A stretch of DNA of 64,000 nt from Methylobacter sp. S3L5C. Its GTDB lineage: Bacteria > Pseudomonadota > Gammaproteobacteria > Methylococcales > Methylomonadaceae. A model generated the notes under the pieces. The model was not told where the DNA came from, made no database searches, and worked only from the letters and a program-made list of their open reading frames with translations. Below, piece by piece: positions 54,938-63,812 of this stretch (positions are counted from its first letter, which is position 1; each line of letters starts with the position of its first letter). The DNA is taken from NCBI RefSeq assembly GCF_022788635.1, contig NZ_CP076024.1, positions 2,604,001 to 2,668,000 of the forward strand. The letters run 5' to 3'. The position numbers and the translations under genes were made by a program.

Positions 54938-55786
54938 ATGCACAGAAACAAGTTCTTAATAACAGCGTTGTGTTTGGGGGTCGGTTTGGCTGTAACCCAA
55001 GCTCATGCTGAAACAAGCAAGCCGCTAAAAGTTTGCGCGGCAGAAAATGAAATGCCTTACTCCAATAAGGCAGGTGAAGGCTTTGAGAATAAATTGGCGG
55101 AGCTGGTTGGTTCTGCTTTGGGCAGAAAAATCGTTTATGTTACCTGGAGCGACCCGCGTTATTACATACGTGATACGCTGGATAAGGGCTTGTGTGATCT
55201 GGCCATAGGTGTCGATAAAGGTGATCCCAGGGTATTGACTACCCAGGCTTATTACCGTTCTGGTTATGTCTTTATCTCGCGTGAAACCGATAAGCTGGAT
55301 TTAAAAAATTGGGATAGCGATGTGTTACGTAAGGCAAAACGCATTGCCTTTGTGCCCGAAACACCCGCAGAAGTAATGATGCGAGCTATCGGACGATATA
55401 ACGATATGTTTAATTATTCTCATGAACTGGTTGGCTTTAAATCCAGGCGCAATGAGTACATTAAATACGAACCATCAAAATTGGTTTCCGAGATTTCTTT
55501 AGGTCATGCCGAGGTAGCCGCTCTTTGGGGGCCATCTGCAGCACGTTATGTTAAAGAGTCGACAACACCGTTGGTGATGACGATCATTCCTGATGACAAT
55601 GTGCGTGCGGACGGACAAAAAGTCGGTTCTCATTACAGTTCATCAATGGGCGTTCGTAAAAACGATCCTACCCTGCTGGCTCAGTTAAACAAAGTGATTG
55701 CAGACAACCAAAGTGAAATAACAGAATTATTGGAAAAAGAAGGAATTCCATTGGTTTCTGAGCCAGATGCTGCTGATAAATCATGA
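54938..55786 (+). CDS. mxaJ: MxaJ, periplasmic solute-binding-like protein
   Basis: 282 residues from the ATG at 54938, chosen because it gives the most regular signal peptide (HRNKFLITALCLGVGLAVTQ, ending AHA-E). In-frame ATGs at 54923 and 54926 are also possible. The mature part is a type II periplasmic-binding fold (LKVCAAENEMPYSNKAGEGF, then DLAIGVDKGDPRVLTTQAYY). MxaJ is needed for assembly and activity of methanol dehydrogenase. It overlaps or abuts mxaG. Confidence 0.92.
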   Translation: MHRNKFLITALCLGVGLAVTQAHAETSKPLKVCAAENEMPYSNKAGEGFENKLAELVGSALGRKIVYVTWSDPRYYIRDTLDKGLCDLAIGVDKGDPRVLTTQAYYRSGYVFISRETDKLDLKNWDSDVLRKAKRIAFVPETPAEVMMRAIGRYNDMFNYSHELVGFKSRRNEYIKYEPSKLVSEISLGHAEVAALWGPSAARYVKESTTPLVMTIIPDDNVRADGQKVGSHYSSSMGVRKNDPTLLAQLNKVIADNQSEITELLEKEGIPLVSEPDAADKS

Positions 55787-55803
55787 AAGAGATAGGTTAT
55801 AAA

Positions 55804-56277
55804 ATGAAGAGAAAAAAATTATTGGCCATATCGGCTATCAGTCTTGCATTACTAAGTTCGGCGGCTGTTGCGGAAATCACTTTTCGTAATGTCATTACCG
55901 GTGATCCTCTGGATATGAGTGTTGCCAAGCAGGGTGGTAATCCTGAAGCGTTTAAGCAGTTTAAGGAAACCGGTAAAAATCCTTACAATGGCGATAAAGT
56001 GGCCATACAAAAAGGCCATGATCTTTTTATGCCGGCTTGTTCCGGCTGTCATGGTCATGAAGCGGAAGGTAAATTGGGGCCAGGTCTTGCCGATGATTAC
56101 TGGACGTATCCGGCTAATGCCAAAGATCAGGGCTTGTTTGAAGTCCTGTTTGGCGGTGCCAACGGCATGATGGGGCCGCAATATCTTAGTTTATCAACTG
56201 ATGAGATGCTTTTGATTATGTCCTGGATTCGGGATATTTATAAAGGTGATCCTAAAAAAGCCAAGTGGTTAAAATAA
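55804..56277 (+). CDS. mxaG: MxaG, cytochrome cL
   Basis: 157 residues from ATG 55804, which begins a good signal peptide (KRKKLLAISAISLALLSSAA, ending AVA-E); an in-frame ATG at 55783 overlaps the mxaJ stop and may serve for coupling. One heme-binding CSGCH motif (MPACSGCHGHEAEGKLGPG), with the later Met ligand probably within NGMMGPQYLS. It is the specific electron acceptor of MxaF in the periplasm. Confidence 0.93.
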   Translation: MKRKKLLAISAISLALLSSAAVAEITFRNVITGDPLDMSVAKQGGNPEAFKQFKETGKNPYNGDKVAIQKGHDLFMPACSGCHGHEAEGKLGPGLADDYWTYPANAKDQGLFEVLFGGANGMMGPQYLSLSTDEMLLIMSWIRDIYKGDPKKAKWLK

Positions 56278-56292
56278 TAGCGAGGATAACAC

Positions 56293-56577
56293 ATGAAAAA
56301 AATGACTTTAATTAATGCAGGTGCAATGTTGGCAGTGATGTCCTTGTCGGCCAATGCTTATGATGGCCAAAATTGCAGTGAGCCGGGTGTTTGCTGGGAA
56401 CCCAAACCGGGTTATCCTGAAAAAGTGGCTGGCAGCAAGTATGATCCGAAACACGATGTTAATGAACTTAATAAACAGGCGCAATCGGTTGTGGAAATGG
56501 AAGCACGCAATAAAAAACGTCAAGAAAATTTAGCCAAGACCGGTACGTTTGTTTTTGACGTTGACGATATCGAATAG
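56293..56577 (+). CDS. mxaI: Methanol dehydrogenase small subunit
   Basis: 94 residues with a signal peptide ending ANA-Y (residue 22). The mature ~72-residue peptide is the Lys-rich small subunit that wraps MxaF: YDGQNCSEPGVCWEPKPGYP with two Cys, then a long basic helix. Sixteen bases after mxaG with AGGATAAC upstream. Confidence 0.95.
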   Translation: MKKMTLINAGAMLAVMSLSANAYDGQNCSEPGVCWEPKPGYPEKVAGSKYDPKHDVNELNKQAQSVVEMEARNKKRQENLAKTGTFVFDVDDIE

Positions 56578-56886
56578 CGATTATTTTTGGGCATAAATAC
56601 GTTATTCCTTATCTCCCCTTACATCCCCCTGTAAGCAGGTTGGTATCTTATGCCCTTTTTTTTAGCATTTTCACAGACTCCGTTTGAATGCAGTCGGAAA
56701 AATCGTTAATAGTTATCGAGATAAGTTTTGTTCTGCTTGGACAGTCTTCTGGTGCTTGCTGCGCGTGTCTCAGTGCGTAAAGCAAGCCATGACACAGAGA
56801 TGTAATTACTGCGAAAGAACAAAATTTCTCTGGATACCTCCTTACTCCTTCACACCTGAAGAATACCCACGTTTTTTATAAAGCCA
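56578..56886. other. 309-bp spacer between mxaI and mxaR
   Basis: No gene is supported; a 65-codon frame at 56684-56881 lacks similarity. The spacer is long compared with the tight packing on either side, so a second promoter for the maturation genes could lie here. Confidence 0.5.
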
Positions 56887-57903
56887 ATGAGCAAAGAGAC
56901 ACAACTTACCGACTGGCGTGACAAAGCGTTACAGTTTGAACAACAAATCAATCAAGTCGTTATTGGCTTGCAACCGGCTGTCAGAAATATCATTCTGGCT
57001 GTTTTTGCCAGGGGTCATGTGTTGCTGGAAGGCAATGTCGGGGTAGGTAAAACCACGCTTCTAAGAGCCGTTGCGCAAGGCTTGGGTGGTGATTATCAAC
57101 GGATAGAAGGTACTATTGATTTAATGCCTGCCGATTTGATCTATTACACTTATTTAAATAGTGAAGGTCGTCCTTGTGTAGATCCCGGGCCATTGCTGAA
57201 ACACGGCGACACTCTCGCCACCTTTTTTTTTAACGAAATCAATCGCGCCCGTCCACAAGTCCATGCCCTGTTATTAAGAGCAATGGCAGAGCGCAGTATT
57301 AACGCTTTCAATCAGGACTATGCACTGCCACACATGCAGGTTTTTGCCGATCGCAACCGCGTTGAAAGGGAAGAAACCTTTGAGTTGCCGGCCGCCGCTA
57401 AAGATCGATTTATGATGGAAATTAATATCGATATGCCGAACTCGGATGCGGTGCTTGACGAGCTGATGTTTAACCCACGCTTTCATGATACCGACCAACT
57501 TATCGGTAATATGTCTAATAACAGGTTTTACTATCAGCTTAATGACTTGGCGCAAACGTTACAGCAACATATACAGACAAGTCCCAAACTCCGAGCCTAC
57601 GCGTTGACTTTATGGAAAGCGACACATCAGCCACAGCATTATGGTGTGCAATTAAGTGATGTTGAAATGCCACAATTATTAATGGCCGGAGCAAGTCCCC
57701 GTGGGATGAGTTATTTAATTCGCGCTGCCAAAACCCGTGCCTGGTTGGAGCATAGAAACCATGTCTTACCGGAGGATTTACAAGGTGTCTTTTCAGTTTG
57801 CATGACTCATCGGCTGTTTTTGAATCCGATGTACGCTTATAGAAAAGAGCAGTTGTTGCCTGAGTTAATAACAGGCATTTTAAACCAGGTCGCTGCACCT
57901 TAA
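56887..57903 (+). CDS. mxaR: MxaR, MoxR-type AAA+ ATPase
   Basis: 338 residues. Walker A GNVGVGKTTLLRAVAQG near residue 50 and Walker B FFFNEINRARPQVHALLLRA near residue 115, as in MoxR ATPases. It works with the VWA and DUF58 proteins encoded downstream to insert calcium into and mature methanol dehydrogenase. First gene of the maturation run mxaRSACKL. Confidence 0.92.
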   Translation: MSKETQLTDWRDKALQFEQQINQVVIGLQPAVRNIILAVFARGHVLLEGNVGVGKTTLLRAVAQGLGGDYQRIEGTIDLMPADLIYYTYLNSEGRPCVDPGPLLKHGDTLATFFFNEINRARPQVHALLLRAMAERSINAFNQDYALPHMQVFADRNRVEREETFELPAAAKDRFMMEINIDMPNSDAVLDELMFNPRFHDTDQLIGNMSNNRFYYQLNDLAQTLQQHIQTSPKLRAYALTLWKATHQPQHYGVQLSDVEMPQLLMAGASPRGMSYLIRAAKTRAWLEHRNHVLPEDLQGVFSVCMTHRLFLNPMYAYRKEQLLPELITGILNQVAAP

Positions 57904-57971
57904 ATGCAGAGTAGTGCAACTTGCACACTCACTATGGCTGACAGGCAATATCACGTTGTAAAAAATAACTC

Positions 57972-58808
57972 ATGACTGAAACGCTTTATTATCGCTTACC
58001 CTGGCAAGCAAATACAGTTTATCCGGGTACACACCCAGGACAAATGGTTGGGGCAGGGCACTTGTTTAAGCGTCATGAACCGCTTATTGCCAGTCCTGAT
58101 CCCCGGCGTCTGGATTTGCGCGCCAGTGTACTGGATCCGTTTGGTGGTTATCGGGTGCGCGTTTACCAACAGCAAAGCACGGTTAATGTCTACGTGCTTG
58201 CCGATATGTCGGCATCTATGGGTTATGCCGATAAACAACAAACCTTGATTCAGCTTTTACTGACGGCAGCTAATTCGGTATTAAGTTATGGCGATAAATT
58301 CGGCTTTATCGGTTGTGCTGACGGTATTGATAAGCGTTGGTTACTTCCCGCTTGCCGACAATCAGGACAGGTCAATGACCTGGTAAAGCGGCTTAAAAAT
58401 CATCGTTATAGCGGAAGTTCAAACGGGCTTAAAAATGCCGCCGCTTTTATGCCCGGTAAGCGTTCACTGGTGTTTTTGTTATCCGATTGTCATTTTCCGC
58501 TTACTCAGTTACGTGACTTGTTGGGCTCACTGCAAGGTCACGATGTTATTCCGTTAATATTATGGAATCAGCATGAATATGCCAGTTTGCCTGACTGGGG
58601 CATGATTTTATTTAAAGACATGGAAAGTACGGCGACGCGCACGCTGTTTATGCGTCCGGCTTTACGACAAAAAATAATGGCCGCCTATCAGCAGCGCCAA
58701 CATGACTTGAAACATACCTTTAGAGCCTTTGGTAACGAGCCTTTGTTTATTACGGAACGCTATAGCACACAAATGATTAATTGTTATTTACAACAGAGAG
58801 TCACATGA
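57972..58808 (+). CDS. mxaS: MxaS, DUF58 protein
   Basis: 278 residues. DUF58-type pattern with a VWA-like middle: DPRRLDLRASVLDPFGGYRV, NVYVLADMSASMGYADKQQT (metal-site-like DxSxS), and VFLLSDCHFPLTQL. The usual partner of a MoxR ATPase. Overlaps mxaA by ATGA. Confidence 0.88.
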   Translation: MTETLYYRLPWQANTVYPGTHPGQMVGAGHLFKRHEPLIASPDPRRLDLRASVLDPFGGYRVRVYQQQSTVNVYVLADMSASMGYADKQQTLIQLLLTAANSVLSYGDKFGFIGCADGIDKRWLLPACRQSGQVNDLVKRLKNHRYSGSSNGLKNAAAFMPGKRSLVFLLSDCHFPLTQLRDLLGSLQGHDVIPLILWNQHEYASLPDWGMILFKDMESTATRTLFMRPALRQKIMAAYQQRQHDLKHTFRAFGNEPLFITERYSTQMINCYLQQRVT

Positions 58809-59695
58809 GAACCCTGTTAATCCTGATACTGTTACTACCGGCTTGCTCCGGCTCGATTAATACACCTGTCAGTTACTTTAACGTTGAAACCCCGCGTCCT
58901 TTTGGTTACGTTATTGGCGATGAAATTCCCCAGCGAATTATTATTGAAACCCGCTCAGGTATCAGTTTGCAAGCCACTAGTTTGCCTGCTAAAGGACAAA
59001 TTAATCGCTGGCTGAATCTTAATCAGGTGGCGGTTAAACAAAATGGGCAGCGTTATCAAATCGACCTTCGCTATCAGGTTTTTTACGCGCCGCCGACGGT
59101 TAAAGCATTAACCTTGCCCGGTTTTACTGTGCAATTTAATCAGGGCGAAAACAGGCCTGAGCAAAAAATACTCAGTCAAAACATACCGGCCTGGTCTTTT
59201 ACCTTGTCGCCTCTAAGAGAGTTGGTGGTTCGTCAAACCGAACAGGGTGAATACCTGCGCCCCGACAGTCCACCGCAGTTATTGGAAAATACGCAGGCGT
59301 GGTATGGCTTGTCTGCCAGTCTGACGGTGACTGTGTTGACCGCAGCTTATTTAAGTTTTCTTTATGGTTTTTTTCCCAAGCTGTTACGACGTACCTTGTT
59401 TAAACAAGCTTTGCGAAAACTGGCTGGGCTGTCCAAAACCGATATGGAACAGGTCTTAAGTATTGTTCATTACGCCTTAAACAGTCTTAATGGACAACCG
59501 CTGTTTTATAACCAGTTGAGTGATTTTTATCAGCGTAATCCACAGTATCGGCAAATAAGCACTAAATTAGAGTGGTTTTTTAATTATTCCAATCGTTATT
59601 TTTTTTCGGCAGGAATGATTACGGTAACGCCGGATTTGCAACAAATTAAAGACCTTTGTGAGCAGTGCCGAAAAATTGAACGAGGCAGTTTATGA
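58805..59695 (+). CDS. mxaA: MxaA, membrane-anchored maturation protein
   Basis: 296 residues from ATG 58805 (overlap with the mxaS stop; GAGAG upstream). The N-terminus has a lipobox-like LILLLPACSGS. Periplasmic beta domain, then one membrane span near residue 175-195 (SLTVTVLTAAYLSFLYGFF), then a cytoplasmic helical tail. In other methylotrophs mxaA mutants make calcium-free, inactive methanol dehydrogenase. Overlaps mxaC by ATGA. Confidence 0.88.
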   Translation: MRTLLILILLLPACSGSINTPVSYFNVETPRPFGYVIGDEIPQRIIIETRSGISLQATSLPAKGQINRWLNLNQVAVKQNGQRYQIDLRYQVFYAPPTVKALTLPGFTVQFNQGENRPEQKILSQNIPAWSFTLSPLRELVVRQTEQGEYLRPDSPPQLLENTQAWYGLSASLTVTVLTAAYLSFLYGFFPKLLRRTLFKQALRKLAGLSKTDMEQVLSIVHYALNSLNGQPLFYNQLSDFYQRNPQYRQISTKLEWFFNYSNRYFFSAGMITVTPDLQQIKDLCEQCRKIERGSL

Positions 59696-60690
59696 ATCTG
59701 GCAGTTAGTACGCCCTGGGTTTTGGCAGGTTTATTACTCGTTTTGTTGCCGTTGTTTACTAGCGGTATGCAAGCAAGCGCTACGCCTTGGCTAGCCTTGA
59801 TGCCCGCTGACAGGTTGTCGAGTTTTATCGACTCGGGTTTGCGTTTGTGCGCAATGACGGTTATTGCCGCATTAGTCTTGGGAATGGCTGGATTGCATCG
59901 TACCGAACAAAGCCTGGAACGTATCGGTCACGGTGCCCATGTCGTGTTGTTGCTGGATCGCAGCAGCAGCATGGATAACAGTTTTGCCGGGCGTGCGCCA
60001 AACGCGAATAACGATGGCAAAGATGCTGAAGAGTCAAAGTCCGGTGCAGCGAGACGATTATTGACTGATTTTGTCAAACACCGAGAAACCGGCTTAATCG
60101 GGGTGGCTGAATACAGTACGTCACCTTTGTTTGTAATGCCACTTACCGAAAACAAAAATGCAGTGCAAGCAGCGATTGCGGCAACGGCGACACCGGCGCT
60201 GGGCTTTACCCATGTCAGTAAAGGCTTGGGAATGGCTTTGTCATTTTTTCAACAACAGTCGGTAACCGGTTCGCGTATTGTGTTGTTGGTTTCAGATGGT
60301 GCGGCTGTGATTGATCATGACAGTGAACAAAAATTACGGGAATGGTTTAAACAGCAACAAGTTCGCCTGTACTGGATTTTTTTGCGCACGGCCAATAGTC
60401 CCGGTATTTTCGATAAGCCTGAAGACAGTCGTGATGACAACGCCCAAGCCATGCCCGAACTTTATCTGCATAAGTTCTTTTTAAGCTTGGGTAGTCCTTA
60501 TCAGGCTTATGAAGCGGAAAGCCCTGGTGCGTTAAAACAGGCAATTGCCGACATTAATCAACTTGAAAATTTACCGATGCATTATTTCGAACGTATCCCC
60601 AAACAGGATTTGTCCGCAACCTGTTATCGCGTAGCGGGTTTGTTAATGCTGGTATTACTGGCAATTAAACTTTGTGAGGTTAAACGATGA
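59692..60690 (+). CDS. mxaC: MxaC, von Willebrand A domain membrane protein
   Basis: 332 residues with membrane segments near the N-terminus (two) and at the C-terminus (LLMLVLLAIKL). The VWA domain has the metal-ion site VVLLLDRSSSMDNSF (DxSxS) and the later VLLVSDGAAVID. Needed with MxaR for calcium insertion. Overlaps mxaA and mxaK by ATGA. Confidence 0.9.
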   Translation: MNLAVSTPWVLAGLLLVLLPLFTSGMQASATPWLALMPADRLSSFIDSGLRLCAMTVIAALVLGMAGLHRTEQSLERIGHGAHVVLLLDRSSSMDNSFAGRAPNANNDGKDAEESKSGAARRLLTDFVKHRETGLIGVAEYSTSPLFVMPLTENKNAVQAAIAATATPALGFTHVSKGLGMALSFFQQQSVTGSRIVLLVSDGAAVIDHDSEQKLREWFKQQQVRLYWIFLRTANSPGIFDKPEDSRDDNAQAMPELYLHKFFLSLGSPYQAYEAESPGALKQAIADINQLENLPMHYFERIPKQDLSATCYRVAGLLMLVLLAIKLCEVKR

Positions 60691-61250
60691 TCAGAAGAAT
60701 CAGGCATATTACCCTGTGGGCGGTTTTATTGGTTGGTTTACTGACGATTTTATATAGTGTCGAGTCGTTGTACAGCACGCATCACGACAATCAATTAATT
60801 CAGCAATTGACCACAGGACAAGATGTGGTTGTTAATCAAGTCATCACTGGCAAGCCCGAGTTAAGGCTGGCAAGGGCTTTTTATTTTAAACAAAAACACC
60901 GTTACGAAGAGGCCTTATCGACGCTAAGTCTGATTATGGATAAAGGCGATAAAGCATTCCAGGCCAAAGCCCGTTATAACCTCGGCAACCTCTATCTGGA
61001 GCAAGCGTTACAGCAAGTAAAAACAATGAACATGAATGCTGCTTTGCCTTTACTGGGCTTGGCGAAACAAGCTTATCGCCAGTCATTAGCTTTGGATAGC
61101 AGTAACTGGGATAGCAAATATAACCTTGAAGTTGCCATGCGTTTATTGCCGGAAATGGATAGTATCATCATGCCGGATGACGATGGCCCGATCAATCAGA
61201 AATCACAGTTATGGACAACTGTGCCAGGCTTTCCGCGCGGCTTGCCTTGA
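60687..61250 (+). CDS. mxaK: MxaK
   Basis: 187 residues. One N-terminal membrane segment (about 9-26) and a TPR-like helical region (ARAFYFKQKHRYEEALSTLS, then AKARYNLGNLYLEQAL). A periplasmic accessory of methanol dehydrogenase maturation. Overlaps mxaC by ATGA and directly precedes mxaL. Confidence 0.88.
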   Translation: MIRRIRHITLWAVLLVGLLTILYSVESLYSTHHDNQLIQQLTTGQDVVVNQVITGKPELRLARAFYFKQKHRYEEALSTLSLIMDKGDKAFQAKARYNLGNLYLEQALQQVKTMNMNAALPLLGLAKQAYRQSLALDSSNWDSKYNLEVAMRLLPEMDSIIMPDDDGPINQKSQLWTTVPGFPRGLP

Positions 61251-61277
61251 TTGGCGTTGCATGATAACGAGAAGATA

Positions 61278-62234
61278 ATGACTCACAGATTAAAAGATTA
61301 CCGACTCTGGTGTTTGCTGTTTGCGCTGATAGCCATGCTGGTGTTGTTCATAATCCCCAGTAAAAAGCAAAAAAGCCCCACTTACAACTACACCTTTATT
61401 ATTGATATTACTCGCAGTATGAATGCAACCGACTACCAGCAAGATAATCAGGCTGTTAGTCGATTGTCTTTTGTTAAACAAACCTTACGTGATTTGTTGC
61501 GGGATTTGCCTTGCCAATCCAAGGTTGGAATAGGGCTGTTTACAGAAAGGCGCTCGACCTTGTTATTCGAACCGTTGGAAGTTTGTTCCGCCTACACCGA
61601 AATAGATACGGTCATTAGTAAAATAGATTGGCGCATGGCTTGGGCCGCAGACAGCAATATTGCTAAAGGGTTGCTGAGTACCCTTGACATGCTAAAAAAG
61701 AGCGATAGTTCGGTGATTTTTATTACCGACGGCCAGGAAGCACCGCCGGTTAATGTTAATTATCAGGCTGATTTTTCAGGTTTACGAGGACAGGTAAAAG
61801 GCATGATTATTGGTGTGGGTGGTTTGCAAACAGTGCCGATCCCAAAATTTAACAGTCAGGGCGAACAAACCGGTTTTTATAAGCCAGAGGATGTACCGCA
61901 TCGTTCTTCATTTGGACAGTCCACGTTGGCCCCGTCGCAAATAAAAGGTTATAACGCTCGTAATGCACCGTTTGGCAATGACGTTGTTACCGGCAACGAA
62001 CATTTAACGGCCTTACATGAAACCTATTTGGAAAAATTGAGCGCAGAATCCGGTTTGGGTTATGCCCGCTTAGCGGATTTGCAAAGTCTTGCTCTGGCAT
62101 TAAAAAACTCCAAGCTGGCGACTGAAAAATTGGTACAGACTGATATTCGTTGGCAATGGGCATTGCTGACATTACTGATGATCAGCCTCGTTTACTTACC
62201 TGGAATATACCAATATCATCGATTTTTCAGATAA
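61278..62234 (+). CDS. mxaL: MxaL, von Willebrand A domain protein
   Basis: 318 residues from ATG 61278 with GAGAAG upstream; the frame is open to a TTG at 61251 but the ATG is better. N-terminal span (LWCLLFALIAMLVLFIIP), a VWA domain with FIIDITRSMNATDY (DxTxS) and VIFITDGQEAPP, and a C-terminal span (LLTLLMISLVYLPGIY). Last of the standard mxaRSACKL set; a second VWA protein beside MxaC. Confidence 0.88.
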   Translation: MTHRLKDYRLWCLLFALIAMLVLFIIPSKKQKSPTYNYTFIIDITRSMNATDYQQDNQAVSRLSFVKQTLRDLLRDLPCQSKVGIGLFTERRSTLLFEPLEVCSAYTEIDTVISKIDWRMAWAADSNIAKGLLSTLDMLKKSDSSVIFITDGQEAPPVNVNYQADFSGLRGQVKGMIIGVGGLQTVPIPKFNSQGEQTGFYKPEDVPHRSSFGQSTLAPSQIKGYNARNAPFGNDVVTGNEHLTALHETYLEKLSAESGLGYARLADLQSLALALKNSKLATEKLVQTDIRWQWALLTLLMISLVYLPGIYQYHRFFR

Positions 62235-62273
62235 AAAAGCTGTTATTTTTATCTATCATCTTGAGAACAGTTT

Positions 62274-62771
62274 ATGAACAAACAAAATTTGTTATCGAAG
62301 CATAGTCTTTTTATATTGCGTTTACTTTTATCGTTACTCGGTGCCGGTATTGATTACCGGTATCAGCATAGAACCCACGATATTTGGTTGGTCATGATGT
62401 TTTTATTTAGCGGTATTGCCATCGTTCCGGGCTACTATCAATTTAAGCTCGATGGCGATAATCTGAAGAAATTTGTACGACCGTTACTGCATTGGGCAGG
62501 TGGCTTGTGTGTCGTCATTATTATTTATTGCTATCAGAGTTCTGGAAGGCTTTATCACGAAGAAGGCGATTTGGTCGTACTCTTGGTACTGGCATTAACA
62601 ACTTATCTGGATGGTTTGCAAACCGACTGGCGCTGTATTTTTACCGGTATTTTTTTAGGCATTACCGCTATTTGCGTAGCTTACTTTGATAGCTATGTTT
62701 GGCAGTTGGTAGCACTGGCGGCACCAGTGATAGCTGTCAGCTATCATTTTCGGGAAAAGGTAGTGAACTGA
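62274..62771 (+). CDS. Unrecognised membrane protein at the end of the mxa operon
   Basis: 165 residues with about four to five hydrophobic segments (for example SLFILRLLLSLLGAG, WLVMMFLFSGIAIVPGYY, LVALAAPVIAVSYHF). 39 bases after mxaL, with TTGAGAAC upstream, and before a strong terminator, so co-transcribed with the mxa genes. It could correspond to one of the less conserved mxa accessory genes, but I do not recognise it. Confidence 0.75.
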   Translation: MNKQNLLSKHSLFILRLLLSLLGAGIDYRYQHRTHDIWLVMMFLFSGIAIVPGYYQFKLDGDNLKKFVRPLLHWAGGLCVVIIIYCYQSSGRLYHEEGDLVVLLVLALTTYLDGLQTDWRCIFTGIFLGITAICVAYFDSYVWQLVALAAPVIAVSYHFREKVVN

Positions 62772-62787
62772 CTTGCCGGTTTTTTTT

Positions 62788-62832
62788 ACAGCACATTTTT
62801 TGCCTGAAGTGGGCAAAAAAGTGCTGTTTTTT
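62788..62832 (+). terminator. Rho-independent terminator ending the mxa operon
   Basis: ACAGCAC then TTTTTTGCC, loop TGAAGTG, GGCAAAAAA then GTGCTGT, followed by TTTTT. A 16-bp stem with a single bulged A (62788-62827). The A- and T-runs on both sides make it effective in both directions. Confidence 0.92.
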
Positions 62833-62858
62833 AGTTGTTTTTAAGCAGGATTGTTGTG

Positions 62859-63812
62859 ATGAAAGGTAAAGTTTTACTGTTAAGTTTATTATTGTCTGTC
62901 AGCAGTTTTGCGGCAGAAAAAACCATTATTAGACTTGGTGTCCAGGTTGGTGGAACCGTAGAGTGGGAATTGCCTGCTTTGCAAGAGGCTTTGGCCGCCA
63001 AATCGGCTGATTTTGAGTTGGATATACACCGCGTTGCCAATATTGAAGCCGGTAAGGCGGCCTTGCAATCCGGAGCAGTGGATATCATTATTTCCGACTG
63101 GATTTGGGTATCCGGCTTGCGTGAAAAAGGCACTGATTTTACTTTTTATCCTTATTCGGATATGTCAGGTGCGTTGGTGGTGCCCAGTACCAGCAACATT
63201 CGTTCCTTACTCGATCTTAACGGTAAGCGCTTGGGAATCGCCGGTGGTGAGCTGGATAAGAACTGGCTGTTACTACAAACCTTGGCCAAGCAGCAGCATA
63301 ATATCGATCTTGATGCTTCAGTGGAAAAAGTCTTTGCTACGCCGCCACTGATCAATGAGCAAATCAAGCAAGGTCAGCTTGACGCTGCGCTTAATTATTG
63401 GCATTTTGCGACCAGACTTGAAGCTGAAGGTTATCGAACGTTAATTGATGGACGTAGTATTTTACAAGGCTTGGGGATTCAGGAGTCAGTCGCCAATCTG
63501 GGTTATGTTTTTAAACAAAGTTGGGCTGATCAGCATAAACCAGCAGTCAGGCAATTTATAGAGCTTGGCAAGCAAGCCCGGCAAACGTTGTGCAGTGTAG
63601 ATGCAGCATGGCAAAAAATTCTCCCGTTGACCAAAGTGGTTGATGAAAAAATCCAAAAACACCTGCGCCAAAATTATTGTACCGGTAATGTTGAGCAATG
63701 GGGAGAGGCTCAGAAAAAAGCGGCGGCGAAAGTTTACGTGCTGTTGCATAAGCAGAGTAAACAGGCATTAACGGGACAATCTGCGGAGTTGCAGCCGGGT
63801 ACTTTTTGGTAA
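62859..63812 (+). CDS. Periplasmic substrate-binding protein (ABC transporter, NMT1/TauA-like)
   Basis: 317 residues from ATG 62859 (AGCAGGA upstream). Signal peptide ending SFA-A. A type II binding-protein fold: IIRLGVQVGGTVEWELPALQ, AALQSGAVDIIISDWIWVSG, and LLDLNGKRLGIAGGELDKNW resemble the sulfonate/nitrate/thiamin-precursor binding group. It starts a new unit after the mxa terminator; permease and ATPase genes would be expected beyond the window. Ligand unknown. Confidence 0.8.
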   Translation: MKGKVLLLSLLLSVSSFAAEKTIIRLGVQVGGTVEWELPALQEALAAKSADFELDIHRVANIEAGKAALQSGAVDIIISDWIWVSGLREKGTDFTFYPYSDMSGALVVPSTSNIRSLLDLNGKRLGIAGGELDKNWLLLQTLAKQQHNIDLDASVEKVFATPPLINEQIKQGQLDAALNYWHFATRLEAEGYRTLIDGRSILQGLGIQESVANLGYVFKQSWADQHKPAVRQFIELGKQARQTLCSVDAAWQKILPLTKVVDEKIQKHLRQNYCTGNVEQWGEAQKKAAAKVYVLLHKQSKQALTGQSAELQPGTFW

